Assembly: GCA_015485035.1 (NCBI GenBank)
Contig: WFUI01000116.1
Location: 1-21,103, forward strand
Length of the DNA: 21,103 nt
Direction of reading: 5' to 3'
Origin: Mariprofundus sp.
Lineage (GTDB): Bacteria > Pseudomonadota > Zetaproteobacteria > Mariprofundales > Mariprofundaceae
Below are positions 1 through 8,166 of this stretch, piece by piece. The notes under the pieces were generated by a model. That model did not search any database. It saw only the letters and a list, made by a program, of their open reading frames with translations, and was not told where the DNA came from. Position 1 is the stretch's first letter; each line of letters starts with the position of its first letter. The translations under genes and the position numbers were made by a program.

Positions 1-1
1 C

Positions 2-646
2 GACACATTATCCAAAACCAATCGTCATGCAAGCTGGCCCGGCAAAATCCGGAGCAAGGCGATTACGCTGCAACTACACCCCCCTCGCATTGCAGAAGGC
101 GTGCTTGAAGCGGTGCAGGTGGCGCTGCTGCAGGATAAGCAACTGGAAGTAATGTATCAATCGGCCGGACAGGAAGCCAAAGCCATGCTGTTGCACCCGC
201 ACAGCCTGATACAGGGCGGTTCCACCCCGTACCTGATAGCGACAGCGTGGGATTATCAGGACCTCCGGAGTTATGCCGTGCACCGTATGACAGAGGCAAA
301 CATACTGGATGCGCCAGTCAAGCGCATCAAGAAATTTGATATAGACCAGTATGCCAGTGAGGATACGTTTTATTTTGGTGACCATGAGATGATCAGGCTG
401 GAAGCCTATCTATCCAAATGGCTGTGCAGCATTCTGCGGGAAACACCCTTGTCTGAAGACCAGGTCATTACACACAAAGAAAATGATGAGTACCCCACGC
501 TGACCGCCACCGTCGAGAACAGCTGGCAATTACACTGGTGGATACTATCGCAGGGCGAAGACATCGAGATCCTCAAGCCCCGATCATTACGCAAGGACAT
601 CATCACCTCACTCAACAATGCACTCGAACAATACGAGGACAACTGA
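2..646 (+). CDS. WYL-domain transcriptional regulator, 5' end outside window
   Basis: The frame is open from base 2, so the gene begins upstream and 214 residues are visible. They match the ligand-sensing half of WYL-family regulators. There is a WYL core with a Tyr after a short beta strand (EVMYQS), the HPHSLIQGG turn, a YLIATAWDY strand and an R-S-Y-x-V-x-R-M segment. A C-terminal WCX extension follows, with the usual WWILSQGEDIEILKP and LRKDI pattern. The N-terminal winged helix expected in this family lies outside the window. WYL proteins such as BrxR, CapW and PafBC sense a nucleic-acid-type ligand and regulate defence or DNA-damage genes. Position at the edge of a helicase-rich operon fits that role, but it is on the opposite strand and 17 kb from the operon start, so control of the operon is only a guess. 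Confidence 0.85.
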   Translation, partial: DTLSKTNRHASWPGKIRSKAITLQLHPPRIAEGVLEAVQVALLQDKQLEVMYQSAGQEAKAMLLHPHSLIQGGSTPYLIATAWDYQDLRSYAVHRMTEANILDAPVKRIKKFDIDQYASEDTFYFGDHEMIRLEAYLSKWLCSILRETPLSEDQVITHKENDEYPTLTATVENSWQLHWWILSQGEDIEILKPRSLRKDIITSLNNALEQYEDN

Positions 647-647
647 C

Positions 648-1175
648 ATGTCAAATATGCTACCACTCAGCCTTGACCGACTCGCTGAACACATTACCGC
701 AAAACAGGATGAGTATCTGCAATTAGAACCTTGTGGCTATATGCTTGACTGGTTTGCCCAGCAGTATTACCTATGCTGGCAACAGACCAACACCGACGCC
801 AGTCTTGAGCTGTGGGGCCATATGGGTGGGCAGCTGGCAACTGAATGGGTGCGGCAATACTCCGAAGTCAGAATCACGGCAACGGATGATGAAGATATAT
901 GTAAGGCAGATTATCTGTCCGATATTTACATTGTCCATGCATGCGCATCATCAGGTCAGTATGATGAATCTCTCAAAATCATACAAGACCATATAAGACA
1001 GAGAAAATGTACATCTGATTCATTTCTGCTATTGGTCGACCAGTCTGGTATTTTCCTGAGTGACACTAATAGAAAAGACGCTTTCGAATGGCCAACTCTG
1101 CTGGATACACAATGGCGCGAAATAGTTCACATCAACAAGCGAACTGTTCGCTTGGGTGTTGCTAATATGCATTAG
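648..1175 (+). CDS. Hypothetical protein, 175 aa, coupled to WYL regulator
   Basis: I do not recognise this family. The ATG at 648 is preferred over an earlier in-frame ATG at 618: it lies one base after the regulator stop codon and has GAGGA eight bases upstream. The protein is soluble, acidic to neutral and apparently helical, with several Trp, Tyr and Cys residues (for example LDWFAQQYYLCWQQ near the N-terminus). There is no signal peptide, membrane segment or catalytic motif that I can name. The near-overlap with the WYL gene suggests co-translation, so it may be a partner or co-regulator. That role is inference from position only. Confidence 0.7.
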   Translation: MSNMLPLSLDRLAEHITAKQDEYLQLEPCGYMLDWFAQQYYLCWQQTNTDASLELWGHMGGQLATEWVRQYSEVRITATDDEDICKADYLSDIYIVHACASSGQYDESLKIIQDHIRQRKCTSDSFLLLVDQSGIFLSDTNRKDAFEWPTLLDTQWREIVHINKRTVRLGVANMH

Positions 1176-1212
1176 CACCATGCCTGTCTATCAATAATTG
1201 TATTGAACTTTT

Positions 1213-1254
1213 AGCCAGTATGGCTGTCTCACGTTCAATTATAAAAAACGTGAG
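1213..1254. promoter_or_regulatory. Perfect 8-bp inverted repeat between genes
   Basis: CTCACGTT at 1228-1235 is matched by AACGTGAG at 1247-1254, with an 11-base AT-rich spacer. A smaller arm pair, AGCCA/TGGCT (1213-1217 and 1221-1225), lies just upstream. The repeat sits after the 175-aa gene and eight bases before the Kazal start codon. The second arm is followed by TAATAGG rather than a T-run, so an intrinsic terminator is unlikely. An operator or an mRNA hairpin covering the Kazal ribosome-binding site are the better options. Which of these applies is not decidable from sequence alone. Confidence 0.4.
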
Positions 1255-1262
1255 TAATAGGT

Positions 1263-1508
1263 ATGGACACAGTTACCCCAAAAGCCATCCTGCTTGTCGT
1301 GTCGACATTGACCGGTGAGGCTCAAACACACAACGAAGCGCCTCAAGTAATACAGTGCAGAGACAATATGCCACGTTACTGCACTGCAATATTTAGCCCG
1401 GTGTGCGCCAGTCGCGTTACCGGCACGCGCGCCACATATGATAATGCATGCCTTGCCTGCAAAGACCCAGACGTAACCGGCTTTATAGATGGCGAGTGTA
1501 ACAGCTAA
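1263..1508 (+). CDS. Kazal-type serine protease inhibitor-like small protein
   Basis: An 81-aa protein with six cysteines at residues 32, 40, 48, 63, 66 and 79. The spacing is C-x7-C-x7-C-x14-C-x2-C-x12-C. The FSPVCA, ATYDNAC and GFIDGEC segments fit the Kazal fold (canonical PVC...TYxNxC...GxC). Kazal domains are disulfide-bonded inhibitors of serine proteases and so act outside the cytoplasm. The N-terminus has a short hydrophobic run, AILLVVSTL (residues 8-16), that could be a weak signal peptide with one preceding Lys, but I would not call it confidently. The start at 1263 is the only ATG after an in-frame stop at 1251. The ribosome-binding site is weak. Its target and its link to the neighbours are unknown. 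Confidence 0.6.
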   Translation: MDTVTPKAILLVVSTLTGEAQTHNEAPQVIQCRDNMPRYCTAIFSPVCASRVTGTRATYDNACLACKDPDVTGFIDGECNS

Positions 1509-1562
1509 TGCAATTAGCGCCCTGAAAAAACAGAGCAAGCCAGGTTTAGCGAAACTAATTAG

Positions 1563-2096
1563 TCAAGGCTTATTCTGATATGTTAAATCAAATATTGATT
1601 CTAGGCCTGGGTGTACTCCACGTATCTGATCAATCACCTGCTTTGCCCAGTCAAAATATTCACGCCGTCTATCTAATGACCAGTCAGGCGGCGGACTGTT
1701 AGCAACATCACGCAAATTACTGATTTTGTCAGCAAGCTTGACGAGTTTGGCCTTGTCTGAAATATGTGCAGCATGCTCTATTTGCTTGCGCTTCCTGTCA
1801 GCCTTTTCCAGGGATTTATCATCCGTCACATCCATGACAATGTTTCTGATGTCTTCTCCAAACTCCTTTGCTATTTCCTCTGGCGTTGTTTTTGTGTCTT
1901 CAACAGTGTCATGCAGAAGTGCGCCACAGATAACGCTTATATCTGTTACATGAGCTTCATTGCATAATATATTGGCCAGAGATATGGGGTGGTTGATATA
2001 GGGTGATGCATCAATATCCTTGCGGCGCTGGTTTGTATGTTTTTTTGCCGAAAACTCCAGCGCCTGCAGTAACAGTTTTAGATCGTTATCATCCAT
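1563..2096 (-). CDS. MESH1-type HD hydrolase, (p)ppGpp 3'-pyrophosphohydrolase / NADPH phosphatase family
   Basis: A 177-aa single-domain HD protein, the same size as animal MESH1 and bacterial small alarmone hydrolases. Metal ligands are clear: H36 (YINHP), H62-D63 (LLHDTVEDT) and D123 (KLADKISNL). The RRKD motif (24-27), which binds the nucleotide in this family, and the DVTDDKSL stretch are also present. There is no synthetase, TGS or ACT domain. Known family activity is Mn-dependent removal of the 3' pyrophosphate from (p)ppGpp; animal MESH1 also dephosphorylates NADPH. The start at 2096 is chosen over a longer frame because CAGGAGG lies at ideal distance upstream. It follows the macro-like gene by 62 bp on the same strand. 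It could be a housekeeping alarmone enzyme or the off-switch for a nucleotide signal in this island. Confidence 0.88.
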   Translation of the reverse strand: MDDNDLKLLLQALEFSAKKHTNQRRKDIDASPYINHPISLANILCNEAHVTDISVICGALLHDTVEDTKTTPEEIAKEFGEDIRNIVMDVTDDKSLEKADRKRKQIEHAAHISDKAKLVKLADKISNLRDVANSPPPDWSLDRRREYFDWAKQVIDQIRGVHPGLESIFDLTYQNKP

Positions 2097-2158
2097 TTGT
2101 GCCTCCTGACCGATTTTTGCGAGATGGCGATGACGATGCCGTCTCATGGAAATTAGTG

Positions 2159-3166
2159 TCATCGTATATCAGCATAACCTGACATAGCTAGTTTCTCCTG
2201 CACCTTCTGGTTGTGACTGCCACGACTAACAATATAAACATCCAGCCCGGACTGGCGATAAATGCGACAAGCACGCTCAATCGCATCAAGTATCCACTCG
2301 ATGTTGTTTCCAAACGCACCACCGCCAACCAGGGTCAGGTACACCTTATTGTTGCCAGTACGCGTACTGTTTTGTATACCAGCGCACAGGGCAGCTTCAT
2401 AGGTAGCTTCAAGCACCAGCCGCGCGAATGGCTCCCATAGCGTTGCAGGTATATTCGAGTAAGCGACGGGTAATGCAGAGCAGTATATCTGGCTGACTGT
2501 ATGATGCGTGTCAGAAGTCGTCACTTCGGTGTCTTGCTGAATCCCAACACGCAGGGTGCTGCGTATCGAGTCGCGTTCTGTCTCAGACATGCTTTCAAGC
2601 TGCTCATTAATAACGCTCATACCGTCTGATGTTGCCAGTGCGTAGCCATTTTTCATTTGCCACAGATTGTTATCTGTATTGCCAAGCAGGCGGCCCACAT
2701 CTGCCAGGCAATCTATTTGATTATCAGCTGTTTGCCCAAGTTCGTCGTTAACCGGCACAAAGTAATTTCTGTATATTGTTCCTGCTCCGCAAGCGATTGC
2801 ACAGGCCGGGCCCTGTGTGGGATCGCGCTCATAAATGTCGATGCCCTGCTCAGGTGTCACCGAAGGATGCACCATTTCCAGTAGATTGAACTGCGAGGCA
2901 ACCTGAAACAACGCTCCTGCATTCGCTGGATCCTTGTGTAATGTAACAACATCAGCAACGACTTCACTCAAATGCAAATTGCCACCAGTACCGTGAGTCA
3001 CGGCTTGCCTTAACTCACCAAGACTCGGTATCAGTAGTGTGCCATATCGGTATTGTTTACCGTTGACCCTGGATGTCAGGACGCCATCGCTCACCAAAAT
3101 ATTTTGATGAACATGCTTATGCCCTGTCTCATCAAACCCTGTCAGTCTATGGAACCACATAACCAT
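2159..3166 (-). CDS. Macro-domain-like protein of unknown function
   Basis: A 335-aa protein that I can place only by resemblance. Glycine-rich segments recall nucleotide or ADP-ribose binding macro domains: ALFQVASQFNLLEM (about 85-98), TPEQG (104-108), GPACAIACGAGT (119-130) and a late GGGAFGN (about 281-287) followed by a helix and the LDVYIVS strand. No transmembrane or signal segment is seen. Starts are ambiguous. ATG 3166 (MVMWFHRLTGF) or ATG 3160 (MWFHRLTGF) look natural, while GTG 3202 extends the frame by 12 residues; none has a convincing Shine-Dalgarno site. It lies 100 bp after the SNF2 gene and 62 bp before the MESH1-type hydrolase, so ADP-ribose or NAD-derived nucleotide processing is plausible but unproven. 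A broken relative occurs at about 19561-19658. Confidence 0.6.
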   Translation of the reverse strand: MVMWFHRLTGFDETGHKHVHQNILVSDGVLTSRVNGKQYRYGTLLIPSLGELRQAVTHGTGGNLHLSEVVADVVTLHKDPANAGALFQVASQFNLLEMVHPSVTPEQGIDIYERDPTQGPACAIACGAGTIYRNYFVPVNDELGQTADNQIDCLADVGRLLGNTDNNLWQMKNGYALATSDGMSVINEQLESMSETERDSIRSTLRVGIQQDTEVTTSDTHHTVSQIYCSALPVAYSNIPATLWEPFARLVLEATYEAALCAGIQNSTRTGNNKVYLTLVGGGAFGNNIEWILDAIERACRIYRQSGLDVYIVSRGSHNQKVQEKLAMSGYADIR

Positions 3167-3266
3167 ACTATCAGATTCTAAAGTATGAACACATCCAGAC
3201 ACTGTGTAGCAGAATGATTGTTTTTCTGCATCACCGAAACCTTCGGGAATGCACCCCTGGTCTCAA

Positions 3267-6098
3267 TCATCCATCCATTGCGCCAGTACATTCCAAATCC
3301 ATCTTAAGCTGTTGTAATACCTGCGAAGGCAAGGGAATCCGCTCAGACAGTTTTTCCGTTGTCTGATAATCCACTTCAAAGGTTCCGCCCATTACGACGT
3401 TAAACCACCGATCTCGATCCATTACCACCCGATACATCTTCTCGTCCTGTGTACCTTCCAGGTAGGGATAATAAATATGTATCGGTTGCCCGGCCTTTTC
3501 CGCCTTGGCGCCCAGCCTATCCACACGGCCTGTTCTTTGTTCCAGGTCGCTCGGATTCCACGACAAATCATAGTGAATCAAGTGCCGGCAATTCAGGTGC
3601 AGGTCGACCCCTTCGGCCATCACGCTACTGGCAATCAATATTTCCGGATAGAAAGGAGTATTGAAGGCCAGCATCAGGTTCTGGCGGGTGTCCTGCTTAA
3701 CCGAGCCGTTGATCAACCTTACTGACGCGAGGATGGCATCTTTTTCATCCTTGTCATTTACGTCACTTTTCAGGGTGATATCGCCGGTCTGAATTGAATC
3801 CAGCGCCTGCAAATAGTCCCCGCGCTCGTCAGAAGTCAGTTCATTCAAGAACTTGCAAAAGTGCCGTAGCAGCTCGGAAAACGACAGCCCGCTTTTTTCC
3901 CTGTACTCAAAGGCCAGATGAAGCGATTCCGGCTGTACTGTACTGCCAGCAAATTCAAAATACCGCACGAGAAATGTCGGTGTAATCATGAAATGATGGA
4001 CGATTTTCAGCAAGCAGTCACGATCGGACTCCAGGTTCTTGTACCTTGAAATTATCGCACCAACGATTTCTTCCATTCGCCGGTAGAGCCCCGACCCCTT
4101 TCTGAAACGCTTGGCATTTTTTTCAAGCTGGTATTCCACCTCATCCATATTGCACGACAGTTTATTCGCAGCCTGTTCATACAGTTTCTTTCGCATCAGG
4201 TAGGAAATATGTGTACGTAAAGCCCTACCCGTCTTTACATAGTGACAGAACACCAGCACCTTTTCGCCCTGCCCCCAGAGCTCGATCACCTTGTCCACAA
4301 CTGGCCCGATTTTGGGATGTTGCTCTGACAGAACACGTCCTTCTGGCTTTATTGCCTCGATGATGTTCTGCAGGTACCAGTTTTGCGTGTCATCAACATC
4401 ATTTGTCGCAACGACCACATCCTCCTCGATCACCTGGCTGACATTGCCATCCAGCAGGTTTTGGCGCGTATCCAGAAATGCCTCGTAACTTGACGCCAAC
4501 CCCTCTGCGGTCACCGGTCGTTGTCCCGGCGTCAGCGCGATATAGCGCGCCGCCAGCAGGAATGGCAATGCACTAGCAGAATCAATTCGTAGACCTTCAC
4601 CATCATGATCATCGTGTGAATCATCATGATCCACAACGGATCTACCACTGAGCTTGCGCCTCCGTGGGATATCCGCGTGTTTATCTGACAGCACCTGCGG
4701 CCTTGAGTGGCGTACAACAAATTGCTTCAGCGCGCGGTTCGCCTGGTCCAGCTCCATGATAGTATCGGTTATAGTTCGTTGCAGCGCCTTCAGGTTTTCA
4801 TCAGTCACATCGTTACGGGTAACTGCACCCCACCATGCATCGACGCACTTGACGTCATAGCGCTTTCCTTCAACTACCATATCGTCTTCGCGCAATCGAC
4901 CCCATTTCCGTTCCAGGTCGAGCGCCTGTCCCTGGGAGGCATCGAGCACGGCATTCAAATCTACAAGTTTTTGCCGGTACATTTCCCTGTCCCATTCCGG
5001 CGCTGCCTGGCTGTCCCAGGCTATCCCGTTGAAGCGTTCAAGTATGCTGCACAATTCGTGATGCCCCAACTGAAACGGTGTTGCGGTCAAAAACAGCATG
5101 CGTTCAAATACACCAGCGAGCTGGCCTTTACTGACGACGTCGGCATCCGCTTCCGACTCCGGACTATGAAACATCGACGCCAGATGTGTCGCCGCGTTTT
5201 TCAGATGGTGTGCCTCATCGAGCACCAGCAGCGGCAACTGGATATTCGCACGTTGAAAACACAACTGCCAGAGCCTTGGCAAGATAGCCTGAATACCAAC
5301 ACGAACGTCCTTTAGACGTTTTTCAAAGTTGTCCTTGTTCCTGATACGCATTGGAATACACTGAATTTCCGCCCAGAGCTCGTCTAGCAGAGGCTTGACA
5401 TCCGGGTGATCCAGCGCCTGTACGATGCCTTCTGGTACCGGGTCGTCAACGATATACTGCTCGTCTGTATCGCCCATCTCCTGATGAAGTATTTTCTTCC
5501 AGTTTGATGTCGGCTGTTCCAGTAGTTTTTGCCACAAGCCTGGATACCGGCGTGTATAAGCATCCTGCCTGACCAGCTTGCCAGCGAACCGCGCTACCGA
5601 CCTGCGTTCTGCCTTTGCGTGACGATGCTTCATCGCGCGCTTGATGATCGCCAGCTTCACCCAGATGTCAGATAGTTTCCGGCTCAAAGCCCCATGAGCG
5701 AGAAAGATAATCTGCTTTCGGCGCTCCGGTGGGTCATCGAGTAGTTTGAGGAATTCAACGCCGTTATCGGCGACGCCCATGTTCAACTGAACCTGCAAGT
5801 CGCGCGGCAGACAGGTTTTGGCGAAAACACTGAAATCACGTTGCCACTTTTCGAGCACAGCAGATGGCGTCATGATGACCACAGGCCGATCGTCCTGCAG
5901 TGTTACGGATGCTGCGACCGCCAACGCAACGAAGGTTTTCCCCATGCCGACTTCATCGGCAAGCACCTGACCCGGTGCCACCGTGAATTGCCGCAGGATG
6001 TGCGTCGCCGTTCTTCTCTGACGCTCCGCATCCTTGCGACTGATCCGGCCCGAACCGTGCAGGTTGATGTTTTCGTTGTAAAAGTGATGCCAGGCCAT
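3267..6098 (-). CDS. SNF2-family DEAH-box helicase, last core gene of operon
   Basis: A 943-aa SF2 helicase of the SNF2 type. Motif I is ADEVGMGKT (about 47-55), with the Q-like region before it. Motif II is LVLDEAHHLKN (about 291-301) and motif III is LTATP (337-341). The second lobe has KVLVFCHY, SSVMAEGVDL and YDLSWNPSDLEQRTGRVDRL (motifs V-VI). A basic insert with many Arg and Lys (about 153-185) and a His/Asp-rich linker (VDHDDSHDDHDG) separate conserved blocks, so the protein is longer than minimal SNF2 ATPases. Such enzymes translocate on double-stranded DNA and remodel protein-DNA complexes rather than unwind it. The start lies 7 bp after the PLD gene stop, with no clear ribosome-binding site, suggesting translational coupling. 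Its partner is probably the PLD protein. Confidence 0.9.
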   Translation of the reverse strand: MAWHHFYNENINLHGSGRISRKDAERQRRTATHILRQFTVAPGQVLADEVGMGKTFVALAVAASVTLQDDRPVVIMTPSAVLEKWQRDFSVFAKTCLPRDLQVQLNMGVADNGVEFLKLLDDPPERRKQIIFLAHGALSRKLSDIWVKLAIIKRAMKHRHAKAERRSVARFAGKLVRQDAYTRRYPGLWQKLLEQPTSNWKKILHQEMGDTDEQYIVDDPVPEGIVQALDHPDVKPLLDELWAEIQCIPMRIRNKDNFEKRLKDVRVGIQAILPRLWQLCFQRANIQLPLLVLDEAHHLKNAATHLASMFHSPESEADADVVSKGQLAGVFERMLFLTATPFQLGHHELCSILERFNGIAWDSQAAPEWDREMYRQKLVDLNAVLDASQGQALDLERKWGRLREDDMVVEGKRYDVKCVDAWWGAVTRNDVTDENLKALQRTITDTIMELDQANRALKQFVVRHSRPQVLSDKHADIPRRRKLSGRSVVDHDDSHDDHDGEGLRIDSASALPFLLAARYIALTPGQRPVTAEGLASSYEAFLDTRQNLLDGNVSQVIEEDVVVATNDVDDTQNWYLQNIIEAIKPEGRVLSEQHPKIGPVVDKVIELWGQGEKVLVFCHYVKTGRALRTHISYLMRKKLYEQAANKLSCNMDEVEYQLEKNAKRFRKGSGLYRRMEEIVGAIISRYKNLESDRDCLLKIVHHFMITPTFLVRYFEFAGSTVQPESLHLAFEYREKSGLSFSELLRHFCKFLNELTSDERGDYLQALDSIQTGDITLKSDVNDKDEKDAILASVRLINGSVKQDTRQNLMLAFNTPFYPEILIASSVMAEGVDLHLNCRHLIHYDLSWNPSDLEQRTGRVDRLGAKAEKAGQPIHIYYPYLEGTQDEKMYRVVMDRDRWFNVVMGGTFEVDYQTTEKLSERIPLPSQVLQQLKMDLECTGAMDG

Positions 6099-6105
6099 GT
6101 CGCCG

Positions 6106-8166
6106 CTACCCGCACCCGCCCGGCAGACATTCCCGGCAGACTTTATTACTGTAGGCGCCGATCATTGTTGAGGCCGCTGCACTGACCTGCGCCAGCTGTT
6201 CTGACAACGCAGACATCACTTGTTGAATACCGGCCTTGAACTGTGCCACAGACAAAGTCCCTTCCTGTTCGGTGTACTCGATCCGTTTCAACACCAGCAT
6301 CAGTTCGGACAGCAGGAAGGCCAGCTCGTCATTCGACTCGGCGTGTTTTTCCAACGCATTGACAACCGCCATCACGCCAAGCGGGCCATACAGTCGTCGA
6401 TTGAGCGCTTCCAGCGTGACGACAGGGCGCTCCAGCCGGTTTTGTAATCCATCGAAAACCCGGCTAATTCGGCGCGTGCGCGGTATCAGATGATGAGATG
6501 TCTGCACCCGCTTATGCGGATCCAGCTCATCAGCCAGCGCATCACCGCTGCCATTGCCGCCCTGCCGCCGCTTCAGGATTCGTCTCATTGCCTCGCGCAA
6601 CGAGCCCTGGCTGGTCAGGATTTCGATCAAAGTATCCAGGCTGAGATCACGCAGTTCCTCTGGCGGCGGCAGTAACGACATGTTTGCGATATTGACTGGC
6701 CAGAAAGCGAAACCGTCGCTCCATTCCACCTTTAGCAACCGGGGCAACACAGGCCGCTGCCACGGGATCACGAATACACCAGGCTTGCCTTTTTTCTCCC
6801 ACTGCGCTGCGGAAGTCACCACCTCATCATCTTCAGAATCTCGTATTACCCAGTTGCCCGTTGGTTTGTCCAGTATCAATACCAGCTGTATTGCACCGTC
6901 GATGCTATCAAGTGACGCATCGACGCACCAAAACGGCAATGCCAATTGGCTCTGTGAGTCCGGTTCATCGTCGTCCTGACGAACATCACCAAATAACAAC
7001 TGCTTGTTGCTAACCTTGGTGTACGCAGGCCAGGCCTTGTTGAAAGCCCCGACCACCTTCCTGTTGTTTCGCCGGAACACATACATCAGATTCGCTTCGA
7101 TATTCGGATGGGCGCTCAAACCCAGTCCGCGCTGTGTGAAATTGCTCGAACCGAGAACATAGGCGTAATGGTCTCTGCTGGTAAACCAGTACAGCTTCAT
7201 GTGCAGCGGCCTGAAGTGCTCGGCCTCTTCTTCCTTTAGATTCAATTCGATCCGGTTGAATATCGTTTTGATGCCTTTGCGTTGCGGCGCCTCATCACAG
7301 GCCTTCGGCAGATGTAGCCACCAACCGCATTCAGGCGATTCCTCGCCCGTTACATACCAGTGGACTGATTTATCCGTACCACGTGCGGTCAATATTTTCA
7401 GTAAGGCGTTCACCGTCGTTGCCGAGGCCCTGTCCACTGGATCGAAGAACGGACTCACCACATGGGCTTCCGACAAACCACCATAAGCCCACGAATTGTA
7501 GATTGCGTCAAACAGGTTCGGCCCGCCCGGCATCACGAACAGCGGATAAACATCGACAGCCGACAGCGTGTCTTCGACCTGCGTCCATCGCGCCAGCGAC
7601 GCTCTCGCCTGCTCGATCACTGCCTGCCAGCGCTGTACTGCTTTCGACGCTGAATTCGCGGCGACGATACCAGGCAGGTTTGACAAAAATTCCAGTGTTG
7701 ATTCAGCAGCCCTGCGAGACGGATTGGAAGCAGCGGAGTAGTCCAGCACGCCGAACACCTCCTGGTTCGTACAGTAACCATCTTCAGTCATGTTCGCTGA
7801 TGCAACGATAATACGCACACAATGCTGCCACACCAGCAGGCTCACCTTGGCGTGTTGCACGCCACCGACAACGCGCGCCGGGATGATATCCCAGCGCAGA
7901 TTCCTGGCCTCGTTGCAGTGTAGACTGTCCGCAAGTACAACTGCACCGTTGAGGTCAGCCATTTTTTCCTCTCTCTCAATCAAATACAGCGGGCCATCTG
8001 CATCCGGATCACTTTCAATGTTCAGGAAACGCGACAGGCACTGCTCCTCGAAGAACGGCGCGGAAAAGGTGAAGGTCGTCGTCAAACAGCCAACGGGACT
8101 ACCAGCACCTACCGGCGGTTGCCATTGTTCCAGTAGTTTGCGATACGGTGAAACGCGCCTGGCCAT
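6106..8166 (-). CDS. PLD-superfamily nuclease-like protein with Tdp1-type HKN motifs
   Basis: A 686-aa protein with two phospholipase-D half-sites. The first is HAKVSLLV...SANMTEDG (H105, K107, N125). The second is HMKLYWFT...GSSNFTQRG (H322, K324, N342). Both lack the Asp of the standard HxKx4D motif but keep His, Lys and the SxN Asn. That is the arrangement in tyrosyl-DNA phosphodiesterase 1, and the first motif resembles Tdp1 closely. Family chemistry is phosphodiester or phosphotyrosyl hydrolysis through a covalent His intermediate. The C-terminal half (about 350-686) has no domain I recognise and ends in a helical segment with two Cys (CRECLPGGCG). The start overlaps the upstream stop by one base (TGATG), so translation is coupled. 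PLD proteins paired with SNF2 helicases are known in defence systems such as DISARM. Confidence 0.82.
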   Translation of the reverse strand: MARRVSPYRKLLEQWQPPVGAGSPVGCLTTTFTFSAPFFEEQCLSRFLNIESDPDADGPLYLIEREEKMADLNGAVVLADSLHCNEARNLRWDIIPARVVGGVQHAKVSLLVWQHCVRIIVASANMTEDGYCTNQEVFGVLDYSAASNPSRRAAESTLEFLSNLPGIVAANSASKAVQRWQAVIEQARASLARWTQVEDTLSAVDVYPLFVMPGGPNLFDAIYNSWAYGGLSEAHVVSPFFDPVDRASATTVNALLKILTARGTDKSVHWYVTGEESPECGWWLHLPKACDEAPQRKGIKTIFNRIELNLKEEEAEHFRPLHMKLYWFTSRDHYAYVLGSSNFTQRGLGLSAHPNIEANLMYVFRRNNRKVVGAFNKAWPAYTKVSNKQLLFGDVRQDDDEPDSQSQLALPFWCVDASLDSIDGAIQLVLILDKPTGNWVIRDSEDDEVVTSAAQWEKKGKPGVFVIPWQRPVLPRLLKVEWSDGFAFWPVNIANMSLLPPPEELRDLSLDTLIEILTSQGSLREAMRRILKRRQGGNGSGDALADELDPHKRVQTSHHLIPRTRRISRVFDGLQNRLERPVVTLEALNRRLYGPLGVMAVVNALEKHAESNDELAFLLSELMLVLKRIEYTEQEGTLSVAQFKAGIQQVMSALSEQLAQVSAAASTMIGAYSNKVCRECLPGGCG

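Noticed and set aside
1509..1562. Terminator between the convergent Kazal and MESH1-type genes
   Set aside because: A run of six A/T and short AATTAG/CTAATT arms are present, but no stable stem directly precedes a T-run on either strand.
2097..2162. Longer start (22 extra residues) for the MESH1-type gene
   Set aside because: The extension is basic and unlike the family, and the CAGGAGG site places the start at 2096.
4707..5315. Long + strand frame (202 aa) opposite the 943-aa helicase gene
   Set aside because: No recognisable family, no ribosome-binding site, and it mirrors a gene with clear helicase motifs; it is an antisense shadow.
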